From positions 98,620,929-98,684,928 of the forward strand of contig CM066314.1 of assembly GCA_033807775.1 (NCBI GenBank): DNA of 64,000 bases. The letters run 5' to 3'. The DNA is from Saussurea involucrata. Taxonomy: Eukaryota > Streptophyta > Magnoliopsida > Asterales > Asteraceae. Within the stretch, counting starts at the first letter, position 1; each line of letters starts with the position of its first letter. This document shows positions 20,816 to 32,800 of this stretch, piece after piece. The translations under genes were made by a program, and so were the position numbers. The notes beneath the pieces are model-generated. The model worked only from the letters and a program-made list of their open reading frames with translations. It ran no database searches and was not told the origin of the DNA.

Positions 20816-21519
20816 TGTTAGCTCCAATCTTTCTGTTTGTGAAAGTAGTGAAAATAGTCTAAGTACAGAAGTAACCCACAGAGGCTCTGCAGAAGAACCC
20901 AAGAATACCGAAGGCAAGAATCTGCAGAAGACTGCTCACAGAGGACCGAGCCGCAGAACCTTTGTCACCCTTGACAGAGCCTCTGCGGTTTATACTGAAG
21001 ACTTAGAAGATTTACAAATATCTTTCTACTGTTCCAGGATCCGTTCATCCACTTGTTCTAGGCGTGCCCTGACATCAACTACACATGTCAAACTCTGATA
21101 GGGCTCTGTCAGAATTGGAACATGCGCATTAAATGAACATCGTACCTACTACTGTTCATACGATCTTGTCTACTGTAGATCAGTCCTTATTGTCTAAAGT
21201 ATGTCCCCTTTGTAGTAGTATAAAAGGAAGACTCATGTTGAGTTCTTCCATTAACATGAACAAGAACAAGAAATTACACATTAAGCTACGCACAAACACA
21301 CACACCAGCAGCTCTTCCTTGTTATGTTCTTGGTGTTCTTGATAATATCAAACACAGTAATCTTTGAGATATTCATCTGTTCTTTACATACTGTTTATTT
21401 GATATTGTGTGTTCTTCTACCTTTACATTATCTTTCAGTTCTTATATACGCTTCCGCACCATATCTAAATCTGAACTAACTGAAAGTTAAGATCATTGTT
21501 AAGAAAACAGGAACCAACA
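20816..21519 (+). repeat. Element B 5' LTR
   Basis: From TGTTAGCTCC to GGAACCAACA. TATAAAAG at 21219-21226 is the likely TATA box, placing the RNA start near 21250. The 3' copy is 35163-35866. Confidence 0.97.
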
Positions 21520-21521
21520 AT

Positions 21522-21534
21522 TGGTATCAGAGCA
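21522..21534 (+). other. Element B primer binding site (tRNA-Met)
   Basis: TGGTATCAGAGCA begins two bases after the LTR. The leader 21535-21806 has no long ORF that I believe. Confidence 0.95.
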
Positions 21535-21806
21535 AACCTTGATTTTTAATATCAAGGGATCCACTCTAAACTATGATCTTTGGTAGAAACTTGGATTTTT
21601 AACCTAGTCTTCATATTAAACAAACAGTTTCTGTTTTTCTGCCATTTTTCGATTCATTCGAACTCTGGTAAAAGTATAGAATCTGTTATTCTGGTTGAAA
21701 ACTCCATTTTAGTGCTCAGCTTAAAAACTTCATACGAAGCATCCACTTCATACTCTGAAAAGTTTGCTGTTCAAACCCTTTTCTGGATAATTTATCTTTC
21801 TCTAAA

Positions 21807-24800
21807 ATGACGCATACAAACAACTTCCTCTCTGCTGGTTCCTTAACCAAACCTCCCACTCTTCTTAGAGAAGAATACCCTCAATGGAAGATTCGAATGA
21901 TTCACTTCTTTGAGGGTACTGACAAAGAATTGTTTTATTATATATGTAACCCTCCTTTCGTTCCCATGATAACTGTACCTCGTGTTCCTGGCACAGACGA
22001 CACGCCAGAAATCCCTGAACACACGAAACCAAAGACCCAGGATAAATGGTCTGAACCTGATTGGGCAAAATACGAAGTTGCTCAGAAAACCAAGAGAATT
22101 TTGATTATGGCCATTCCAAATGACCTTTTCCAGTCCATGGATGCATGTGAATCTGCATATGACCTATGGAAAGAACTGGAAAAACAACTAGAAGGAGGAG
22201 CCAAAACCCAGAAGAACCGCAGAGCTCAATACATAAATGAATACTATGCCTTTAAAGCTCTGCCAACCGAATCTCTGTAGACTACGTATGACAGGTTCAA
22301 CTCTCTAATAAACAAATGCAAGATGTTCGGCATCCACAGAACATCTGAAGAAAACAACGTTATGTTCTTGAAGTCTCTGAATGAAGAATGGCTTCAGTTA
22401 TCTATCTCTCTGCAAACAAATCAAGACTTAGATTCTTGGACCCTATCAGACCTCTATGGAACATTGGCAGCACCAGAGCCTCAGGTAGCAAAAGCAAAAG
22501 CCCAGTTCATTGCACCTCTTGCATTGGTTGGTAAGACTACAGAGGCTAGAGAGAAACCAAAGAAAGAAAAAGCAGTAGAGGAAAGAAAGGAGAAGAAGAA
22601 TAAAAACATAATGGTGGAAAGTGAAGAAGAAGAGGAAGTAGCAGCAGAAGAAGAAATGACCCTGGCCTCGATAGCTAAATCATTAGCTCTCTTGACTAGG
22701 GAATTCAGCAGAGGATACCAGAAGAAATCTGGTAATGAACGATATGAAAGAGATAATCGAGAGAGAGAAGGGTCAAACGACAGAAGTGGTGACCGACAGA
22801 GGTCAAGTGACAGAAATGACAGAGGAAATGACCGACAGAGGTCGGAAGACAAAGCTGGCAACACTCCACAGATTCAAGAGTGTTACAAATGTGGTAAGCA
22901 AGGCCACTACACAAATGAATGCCGAACCAAAAGAAGTGGTGACCGACAGAGGTCAGATGACAGAGCTAGAAACTCCACACAGAACCAAGGATGCTACAAC
23001 TGTGGAAAGCCAGGTCACTTTGCCAACGAATGCAGGAGCAAATCAAATCGCCCTCAGAGTGATGCAGCTTTCTACAAAAAGAAAGCTGAATACTATGCTC
23101 AGAAGTCACTAATGGTAAACAAAGAAATCTGGGAGTCAGACACATCCTCTGACGAAGGCGAAACAAAGAATGCTCTATTTTGTGGCATGGCAGAAGTCAG
23201 CTCCGGCTCCGACAGTGAGGTATCCACTTCTACCTCTAACTCTAATACTGCAGAAGATGATCTGATTAAACTTAACATTGAATACACTAAAATGAAAAAG
23301 ACATGTGAAAATATTCAGAAAAAGCTCACCTTCTATGAGAGAGAAGCTAGACTTCTCACTCAAGAAAAAGCTAAAATCTTTAAAGAAAAAGAAGAAATAG
23401 AAATGGACTGGAACAAAAAGTTAAATCCTTTAAAAGAAAAGATTTCTGAACTTAATTCTTCTTTGAAAACAAAGTCAAAAAAACTAATGGACGTTGAGTG
23501 CAACAGAATGAACATCCTAGCTCTTAAAAATTATTTTCAAAAGGAAAGAGAAGTCCTCTGTCAAGATTTACTCAGAAGAGATCTTCAAATTAAAAAATTT
23601 CAAGATGCTCAGAAGGTGTACGAAAAAATAAACACACAAATAGGGAGACGGGGAATGGGCTTCTGTGATATAGATCCTTATACCGAAACCAAAAGAGACA
23701 AGTCTCTGTCCTCCCTATTTCACATTGGAGATACAAGAAAACCTGGATTTCCAAATCTTCTCTCTGTAAGTAAAAGGCAAAAAGTCTCTGGGGAACCTCA
23801 CAAGAGGAAACCTCTGAAGATGACAAATGTGTGGTTTGAAAACACAGATTTGTCACCTTCAATCTCTGTCAAAAGAGAATCCAAACCTAAGAGGTATCTG
23901 AAAACTCAAGATCAGATAGGAATCTTCAAGTTTGGTGATCCCGAGACTCAAACTTAAGTTGCATTTGTCTGCATGATGAATTCTGAAAAGAAATTATCAG
24001 CAGAGGCAGCTGAGTTCAAGCCAAGAATTATAGAAGAAAAACTTGATATCTCTGAAGAAAACCTCTGTACATCTTCCAGCGAACAAGATCTCTCTGAAGA
24101 AAACTTAACAGATACTTCTGTTAACTTACAAGATAGTTCCTTAGAAAAGTAAGAAAGTGAGTATGGCACATGTTATGAAAGCCCATCCTTTGTCGAAAGA
24201 GAACCAAGTGACTCAACCTCTGTATATGAGGACGATTCATCCTCTGACGAATCAGAGACTGACTCTAAGTCAGAGATCGGACCTAGTGACACAGAGGATT
24301 TTAAACAAACCTCTGAAGTTCTTAACAGAACTATTCCTCCCAAGGAGAAAATCACTGGAATTCCTATTTGTCCAGACTTTTTGGATATGTGCATACAAGC
24401 CAAAACCTCTCTTGAGCTTGAAAATTTCAAACAACAGAAGTTGATGTCCACTCAAATTCCAACGAGTTCAAAGATTTTAAAACCCTTAAAACTTGTTAAA
24501 GAAATACTAACATGTCAACAGAAGGGTAAATGGACAAAAAATGACAAATCTTTTTCTTCTGTGACAGTGAAATCTACAGAAGTTCACCACAGAAGGGGAA
24601 CACAGAAGGCCGCACTCAACAAAGGATTTTGCAAACAACAATCTAGCCTACATAAACCTTCTTGTAATAGAAAGTCTAATGTTAGGATAAATTGTAATGC
24701 CTCTGTGCCCCCATTTAATGTATTTAATGAAAAGTTCAAGCAAATCTATTCGCACATTCAATACTGTCATTGCTTTGATCTTATGTTTAAATTAAACCAA

Positions 24801-24980
24801 CACTTCAAAAGTCCACACTGTCTTCTCTCTGTACCCAAAGCAAAAGATAAATCCAAGGGTAAGAAGAAACAAAATGCTTCTTCAAAAGAAGCTAAAACAA
24901 AGACCAAGAATGTTAAGGCAAACTTCAAGACCCCTAACAAAACTGGACCCATGTGGATATTGGTACCTAAAACTCTCTAA
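21807..24980 (+). pseudogene. gag: Element B gag with three in-frame stops
   Basis: One frame throughout, interrupted by TAG 22278-22280 (in place of a CAG-like codon, consistent with C to T), TAA 23955-23957 and TAA 24150-24152. Starts MTHTNNFLSAGSLTKPPTLL; capsid-like region with YPQWKIRMIHFFEGT and LWKELEKQLEGGAKTQKNRR; an acidic/lysine-rich stretch; an Arg-Asp-Ser-rich segment with DRQRS units; two zinc knuckles CYKCGKQGHYTNEC and CYNCGKPGHFANEC; a long charged coiled-coil-like region; end WILVPKTL. About 1,050 codons, very long for a gag. Function: particle shell and RNA packaging. Confidence 0.92.
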
Positions 24981-24985
24981 TTGTC

Positions 24986-27900
24986 TTGCAGAAGCAGTAT
25001 ATGCCGATCTGGTATCTAGACTCCGGATGCTCGAGGCACATGACTGGCGACAGAGGTCTTCTATCCACTTACAAAGAAAAGAACGATGGTGGATATGTGA
25101 CTTTTGGAGACAACAAAAAGGGGTACATTAAAGGCTACGGAGTCATACAGAAGGAGAATATAACCGTATGCAAAGTTGCATATGTTGATGGCCTTAAACA
25201 CAATCTTCTCAGTGTTAGTCAACTCTGCGATACGGGATTTGACGTAATGTTCAAAAGAACCTTCTGGTCTCTACAGAGCGAGGACACATGAATTGAACTT
25301 CTGCGAGCTGAAAGAAGAGGAGATCTATATCTCATGTACTTCAATGCAAAGAACAAGAAAGACAAAATCTGCCTTGTTGCATCTAAAAGCGAAGAAGCCT
25401 GGTTATGGCACGACAGGTTCTGCCATTTAAACTTTCATACTCTTGATAAACTTGTAAAACTTGATCTAGTCAAAGGTCTACCAACCGTTAAATTTAATAA
25501 AGATCATCTTTGCTCTGCCTGCGAAATGGGAGAACTCAAAAAGGCTTCCCATAAAGGCAAAACAGATGTATCTTGCACTAGGCCTCTGTACATGCTCCAT
25601 GTTGACCTCTGCGGTCCAATATCTACACAGAGCCTAGGTGGCAAGAAACATCTGCTTGTTTTGATCGATGAATTCTCAAGATTTACATGGGTTGAATTTG
25701 TCAGAAAGAAATCAGATGTTCCAAACATTCTGATAAATTTAATGAAGAAAATCTAAGTTCTGTATGAGTGCAGGATTCAGAAACTGAGAAGCGACAATGG
25801 CACAGAATTCAAAAACTCTGTCATTGAAGCCTATCTTACAGAAGAAGGAATTTCACAGAACTTCTCTGCTGCACGCACCCCACAACAGAATGGCGTGGTT
25901 GAACGAAAGAATCACACGCTTGTGGAGGCCGCCAGAACTATGCTAACCGCATGTGGATTACCAATGACATTTTGGGCAGAAGCAGTATCAACCGCTTGCT
26001 ATACCCAAAATAGATCAACCATAGTAAAGAGACACATCAAAACACCATATCATTTTATCAACAAAAGACGACCAAACATAAAGTTCTTCCATGTATTTGG
26101 ATGCAAGTGCTTCGTCTTAAATGATAGAGAAGCAAGAGGAAAGTTTGAAGTAAAGGCAGATGAAGGCAAGTTCATAGGATACTCTGCAACTTCCAAGGCC
26201 TACAGAGTTTATCTTCTGCGGTCTTGAACGATTGTAGAAAGCATAAATGTTTCTTTTGACGATACCTTCCAAAAGACTTCTGAACAAATCAGTTCAGAAC
26301 TCAGTCTAAAAGGGGAATCCTCTGGCATCTCAAAAACAAGAGAAGAAGACTTAAATCTTCTATTTCAAGAGATGTTCCATGACGACATTGATCCCTCTGA
26401 TGGAGCCGTCAGAGCCTCTGGAGAATCATCTTCTGCCAACCAGAACGCGATAGGTATATCTCTAACTGGTCCCTTAAATAATTCCTCTTCCTCTGTTAAT
26501 CATACAGATGCAAATGCCGAGGGGGAGCCAACAGAAGATGATACGACAAGGAAAACAACCACATAAGCTACTGAAGAACCAAATCCAGAAACCACAGAGG
26601 AACCAATAACAGAGGAACAAGATGACTCAGTCTATACTTCCTCAGAGGGACAAACACCGCCACTCATTCCAATCATTCCACAATCTGTAGGATCAAGCAC
26701 AAAAGCAAAATCCACGACAGAGGCTGCACAAGAAACACAGTTAGAAACCTCTGAAGATCAACCTGATGAAATCGATGACCATCTCCCAAGAACAACAAAA
26801 TGGACAAAAAGCCATCCTCCAAGTCTTATAATCGGCGAACCTTCTGAAAAGGTAAAACAAGATCTGCCACTGCTAACTTTTGTTTCTTTACAAACTTTAT
26901 TAGTGTGATCGAGCCAAAAAGGATCTCTGAAGCCCTTGACGACCCAAACTGGGTAGACGCTATGCAAGAAGAGCTTCTACAGTTTGAACAAAACAAAGTC
27001 TGGACTTTAGTTCCTCTGCCACGAGGAAAACAAGCCATAGGAACTAAATGGGTCTTCAGAAATAAGAAGGATGGAGATGGGGTGGTCATAAGAAACAAAG
27101 AAAGATTGGTGGCCAAGGGATATCAACAAGAAGAAGGCATAGATTACGATGAAACTTTTGCCTTTGTCGCACGGCTCGAAGCCATAAGAATCTTCTTAGC
27201 CTTCGCAGCCCACAGAGGTTTTAAAGTATTTCAAATGGACGTAAAATCCACTTTTCTAAACGGTGAAATCCAAGAAGAAGTATACGTCCAACAGCCACCA
27301 GGGTTTGAAAGCTCCAAGTACCCAAAATACGTGTATTACCTTGACAAAGCTCTGTATGGACTGAAACAGGCTCCAAGAGCATGGTACGAAAGACTTTCTA
27401 CCTTTCTTCTCAATAATGGTTACGACAGAGGTACAACGGATACAACTTTGTTTTATAAATGAAAAAGTGATGAAATTAGGCTTGTATAAATATATGTGGA
27501 TGACATAATTTTTGGGTCTACAAATACACAAGAGTGTAAAAATTTCGAAAAACTCATGCAGAGTGAGTTTGAAATGAGTATGATGGGAGAATTGACTTTC
27601 TTCCTCGGACTCCAAGTAAAACAATCATCAGAGGGAATTTTCATAAATCAAGCAAAATATATCTCTGACATGCTTACAAAATTCAGTCTCTCTGATGCCT
27701 CTATAATGAAGACCCCAATGGCCACTGGAAATAACTTATACTCAGATCCAAATGATAAATCTATAGAGTGCAAGCTCTACAGAGGTATGATTGGGTCTCT
27801 GTTATACTTAACTGCAAGTAGACCCGACATAATGCATGCCACATGCCTCTGTGCAAGATATCAAGCTAACCCAAAGGAATCACATTATAATGTTGTAAAG

Positions 27901-28438
27901 AGGATCTTCAGATACCTAAAAGGGACCAAAAATCTTGGCCTCTGGTATCCGCATAACTCTTGTTTTGGTCTTAAAGCTTATACAGATTCAGACTATGGAG
28001 GCTGCAAACTCGACAGAAAGAGTACCTCTGGGAGTTGTCAATTCCTAGGTGGGAAATTAGTTAGTTGGACTTCAAAGAAAGCAGAACTGTGTGTCGACAT
28101 CTACGGCAGAAGCTGAATATGTTGTTGCTGCTAGCTGTTGCTCCCAGGTTCTGTGGATGAAAACTCAACTAAAAGACTATGGTCACATCTTATTTAAGAT
28201 ACCCATCTTCTGTGACTCAAAAAGCGCCATAGCCATCTCTGCCAATCCAGTACAGCACTCAAAAACAAAGCATATCGACATTCGTTACCACTTTCTGAAA
28301 CACCATGTTGAATATGGGACAATCGAAATGCACTTCGTATCTACAGAATATCAGCTTGCAGACTTATTCACCAAGTCACTAGATGAGAAAATATTCCTTT
28401 TCTTGGTGGGTAAGTTGGGAATGATAAACATGAGTTAA
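24986..28438 (+). pseudogene. pol: Element B pol: protease, integrase, RT, RNase H, multiply broken
   Basis: Protease DSGCSRHMTG, just after a TTGCAG acceptor-like site (24987-24992); GAG-pre-integrase WLWHDRFCHLNF; integrase core with HVDLCGP, RSDNGTEF, GVVERKNH; RT with FQMDVKSTFLNG and YVDDIIFGST; RNase H with EAEYVVAASCCSQ and a complete C-terminus HIDIRYHF...LADLFTKSL. Stops at 25289-25291, 25754-25756, 26225-26227, 26564-26566, 27460-27462 and 27487-27489; frame changes near 26860 and 28085. Its frame differs from gag by one base. Not functional. Confidence 0.93.
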
Positions 28439-29551
28439 AACCTCTGTAAGTATAACTTAATCTTTTGTAAATATGTAAATGCACTGTTTTTGTTTTGTAG
28501 TTTGAATTATTTATGTATGTAAATTCTCAATCACCAAGTGTTCAATACTCAACAGAGCTTCTATGGGATTGCTCAGAATCTCTGACAGTCCTTACAGAAC
28601 CTCTAAAAGACTTGATCTATGTTCTATGCACAACTTATCTTATTTGATCCAAGCATAGGTCAAGGGGGAGCAGAAGGAGACCTTGAACTGATCTACAGAA
28701 ATTGACAGCTCAAGGGGGAGCCAAAGAAGAATTGCGATCGACATTATCCACAGAAGTCAGGTACTAAGCCGAGGTCATAAGAGTCAAAATGTAAGTATCT
28801 CATACAAACAGTTTTTGAAAACAGTTTTCTAGGACACAAATTTCCAAATTTGTCCTAAAAACAATGTTAAAAACATTTCAAACTTCAAATGATCAAAAAG
28901 ATGCATAAATTTTGAGTTATGAGAAATTTGAGGTCATAGAGCCTCTGATGAGCTCAACAGAGGCTCTGCCAGAGAAAATCTCTATGATCGTAAATTTAAA
29001 CTCCTTCGATCGGTTTAAATGTCATCTCAAAAGACCTCTTTCGCACAAATGCACACATTGAGATTCTAAAAGGTTGTTGGTCACAGAGCTCATTCCACCA
29101 AAGAAACTCTGTTGACCAACACAGCTTTTTAAAAGAATTTCTCGCACAGAACCTTATCCAAAACAGTTTTCTAGGACACCAACTTCCAAATATGTCCTAA
29201 AACAATTCTTAAAACAATTAAAAACTTGGATGATCAAAAAGTTTATTAGATTTTTAGTTATGAGAAATTTCGACTCATAGAGCTCCTGCTGGCTCTGACA
29301 GAACTTCAAAACCTCTGTGAAAGAAATTTCTACTCTGTAAATCTATCGATCCTCTCCAATGCTTTTTCAAACGTTTTTGGTAAAGGTGCAAGCATCAGAG
29401 GAAAATTTCAAACCACAGAGATTCTATCATTACAGAGCTTCTGTCATTTTCAACTTAGGGAAATCCTGTAATAGTATCGGCTATTTTACTGCGAGTGAAA
29501 ATTATGTGGAGGAAAAGAAACACACGCGCCAAGCATTAATGGGCCGTGCAC
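28439..29551 (+). other. Element B non-coding region between pol and ORF3
   Basis: No credible gene. Two extra purine tracts CAAGGGGGAG (28661-28670, 28711-28720) resemble the true purine tract before the 3' LTR; multiple purine tracts are a known Sirevirus trait. Two related segments, each with an AAACAGTTTTCTAGGACAC core (about 28811-29060 and 29160-29400), form a degenerate tandem duplication. CCTCTG/CAGAGG words recur about every 200 bp. Confidence 0.7.
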
Positions 29552-29708
29552 GACGTCAAGTCGTGCTCTGACACTGCTGATGTGTCACATTTTCGTTGGA
29601 CGTACACGACACACGTTCTCCTAGAAAGTTGAACCCGCCGTTCACACTCAAGTACGGACCCCAAAAATTATCCACTTCCATATATTTACCGTTACCTCTC
29701 ACTATAAA
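29552..29708 (+). promoter_or_regulatory. Candidate internal promoter for element B ORF3
   Basis: TATAAA at 29703-29708 lies about 100 bp before the ORF3 ATG (29806), leaving a C/T-rich untranslated leader of about 70 nt. GACGTCA at 29552-29558 (minus strand TGACGTC) lies 145 bp upstream, with further ACGT cores between. The layout matches that of element A ORF3. Confidence 0.55.
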
Positions 29709-29805
29709 ACCCAAGTTACCTCTCCTCATAAACCTTTACAAACTTACTTTCTTCTCCGGCGAACCATTGCAAAAAACCTGCAAAATTCTTATCTTCATAC
29801 AAGAA

Positions 29806-32800
29806 ATGGCCTCCTCTTCTCAAGCTATCTCCCCTGAACACTCACTGGCGAACTCCCCTGAACACTCTGAACATTCAGAAAATCCTGAAATGGCCAGAAA
29901 CCTGGAGCAAGATAACTTCGGCGATGAAGCAGATTTTGCTCCAACTACCCACCTTAGAAACTTCTTAGCACATGAACATTTTGCAAATATTCTACCTTTA
30001 AAACCCAATAATCACTACCTTGTTCCTTCAAGAACTGCTTTTGGAGAAGCACATGCTATTCTTCTCCATACTCTAAAACATCACATACTCTACCCCCTCC
30101 TTTCCAAAACCGTTGATAAAATCCCTGCCAGGTACATAAATCAATTCTGGCAAAGTTGCAGATTTGATCCAGAAGACCGACAGATCAAAGGGTACATCTC
30201 CAAACCCGATAAATCCGAACATCTTGAACTCAAGTTCAACAGAACTATGTTCTCTCTTGAGTTCAGTCTACCCACCAGAGGTCTTCTTGGCTTAAAGAAA
30301 TTCGCAGAGGAACCCACAGATGAAGAACTCTGCAGATTTGTCGAAATGTTGGGGTACAACACAACCCTGAGAAAGAGAAATGATTTCCGCAGAGGCAGAT
30401 TACCACCTCTGTGGAATACACTCTTTTCAATACTCAACAGGTGTCTAACAGGGAAAGTGGGGAGTCCAGGTCAATCCTTACACCAAATACTTTCCATCAT
30501 GTACGGAGTCTACTACGACCTACCTCTGGACTTCGCCACTCTCATGATGCAAGAAATGGTTAACACCATCGACAGAAAGATCACCTTCCAGCAGAAAAAG
30601 TCAAAGATAACAGGAGCTCTACCTCCTCTGCAGTTTCAAAGAATTCTAGGTGTTCTGCTAGAGCCTCTACTCTTGCTCGAAAAATGGCCAATGGAGGGGC
30701 CAACAACCAAGATGTATGTTATGAACAAAAACTCCCCAACAGAACATGCTGATGGATACCCACACTGCAGACCTCTGCCAAAGAAACTTAGGATATGTAA
30801 GGGACGAAGAACTAGAACTAGAATACATACGCGATCATAGGACTCCTGAACCAAGTCCTATGACACCCCCGCGTCTAGGAGTCCCCATGGGTACAGAAGT
30901 CTTAGATAGGTTGACAGATGAAGAATGGGCAGCTGCTTTTCAGAAGCATAAAGACAATCAAGCCAGATTCCGTGCTCAGAGAAAATCCATCTACTCTGCC
31001 TCAAAGAAACAAAAACTCTCTACCTCAAAGAAACAAAAACTCTCTGCCTCAACTCCTAAAAAGAAAACAAAGAAGAGGAAAACCACAGAGGGTACTTCAA
31101 CTTCTGATGTCGAAGCTCAACAATCTCCACCTCATGCAACAGAGGTTGGATCATCTGCTCCTCCCTCTCCCCCAAAGGAAAAGAAGAAGAGAAAATCCAA
31201 AGCCTCAGAGGAAGGGGCACCTAAACCCAAGAGGAGAAAGAGCAAGAAGAAAACTGGGAAACCTCTGTCTCCTATGCAAACAATTGCAGAGGATACAGTG
31301 GCAGAAGAAGTGACAGATGAAGTCGCAGAAGAACAAACCCAAAAATCACCTGTGCATTCCCCAACTCCTCTCAATTATGCGCATCATGGGAATTTCTCTG
31401 ACTTCCTCCAACGCCCTGAGTTTGCCAACACTCTTGACACTTCTGGATGGACTGCAGAACCCCTCTCCCATGGCTCTAGAGAAGAAGCAGACTTCTGAAT
31501 CTCTTTAGACTTGGAAGAGGATGACGAAACCCCACAGAATAATCAATCGAAAACTCCTAAAGTTCTACAGAACCCCTTCACTCAACCCACATTAGATGTA
31601 CAAAGGGCAAGCCCAGAGGAAGAGGTAGCTACAGAAGAACATCGCATGGACTTCATGATAGGAGGTCCAACAAAGGAAATGGTTGAAACTAGGGAGACTA
31701 GGGTAGAAGTCTCAGAAGTGGATTCTGACGAAGAGGAAGCAGACCAAATAAGAAAAGGTCTTTACCATCCACATGTCATGCAACTAATTGGCTCACATCC
31801 AATATTCGACTCTTTACGCACTGATGCAGAAGCCACTACAGAAGTTAGGGAAGAAGCATCAAGCCATAGGGTAGCAACAGAGGTTAAGACCATAGATGGA
31901 GAACAAGTGGTTGGATGCTTCACAGAAGCAGAAGCAAGAAAAGATGCCTGGATTAATAGAGGCACACAACCAAAACCAACTCCCAGTGCAACCCACACTT
32001 CTATTACCGCTGGTCTAGCAGCAGAAGGTAATATTGAAAAAGAGCCGCACAGCTCGAACCCAACCCAAACTATCCGGACAGAGGAAATTCTTTCATCCTC
32101 TGTACCATTAATAACCGGGGAAACCATTCCAGGGGAATCCTCTCTAAAGGATTTGCCCTTAGTAAGTGATCTATTGCCCCAGATCACAACAGAAATCTTT
32201 ACAGAGGAATTTGTTTCCTCTGCCACACGCACACAACTAGGTCTAAACATCTCTTCAGAGGAGATTAGAGTGCACAAAGACGGAGAGACTCTAGACAAGT
32301 CTCCGAGTCAAAAGAAGGATAGTCTAGTACCCACCTCTGGAGTGGATCTAGACAATGTCATTCTTAGAACTTCTGTAGAGTCTGAAGCACAAGATGCTTC
32401 TGCTCGAGGATCAGAAGGAAATCCTTCCGTCCTCAACATCAAAACAGGGATGAAAGAAGGTGTCTCAGGAACAGAGACTCACTCTGGGGACGAATGTGTT
32501 CCCCCAGAGGTTACAACTAGTTCACATGTCTCAAGGGATGAGTTCCAAACCCTTGTCACCTTTGTGGACAATACAATGAAGGAGTTGCAAAGCTCTTTCA
32601 AATCTTTTGCAGAAGTTACCACTCGGGCCATTACCAACATGAACACCAAAATGGACAACTTGTCCACAGAGGTGCAATCTGCTCTAGCCCAAATGACAAC
32701 TGCTGCCACAACCTCTGCTACCACATCTGCATCTGTTGCTGCTGAGTTCGAGAAAGTCACGACTTCTGCATTCCAAAGCTCTGTAAAAGACTTGCTTGAA

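Noticed and set aside
24986..25291. Programmed frameshift between gag and pol in element B
   Set aside because: A and D have gag and pol in the same frame, so the offset in B is better explained by a one-base indel.
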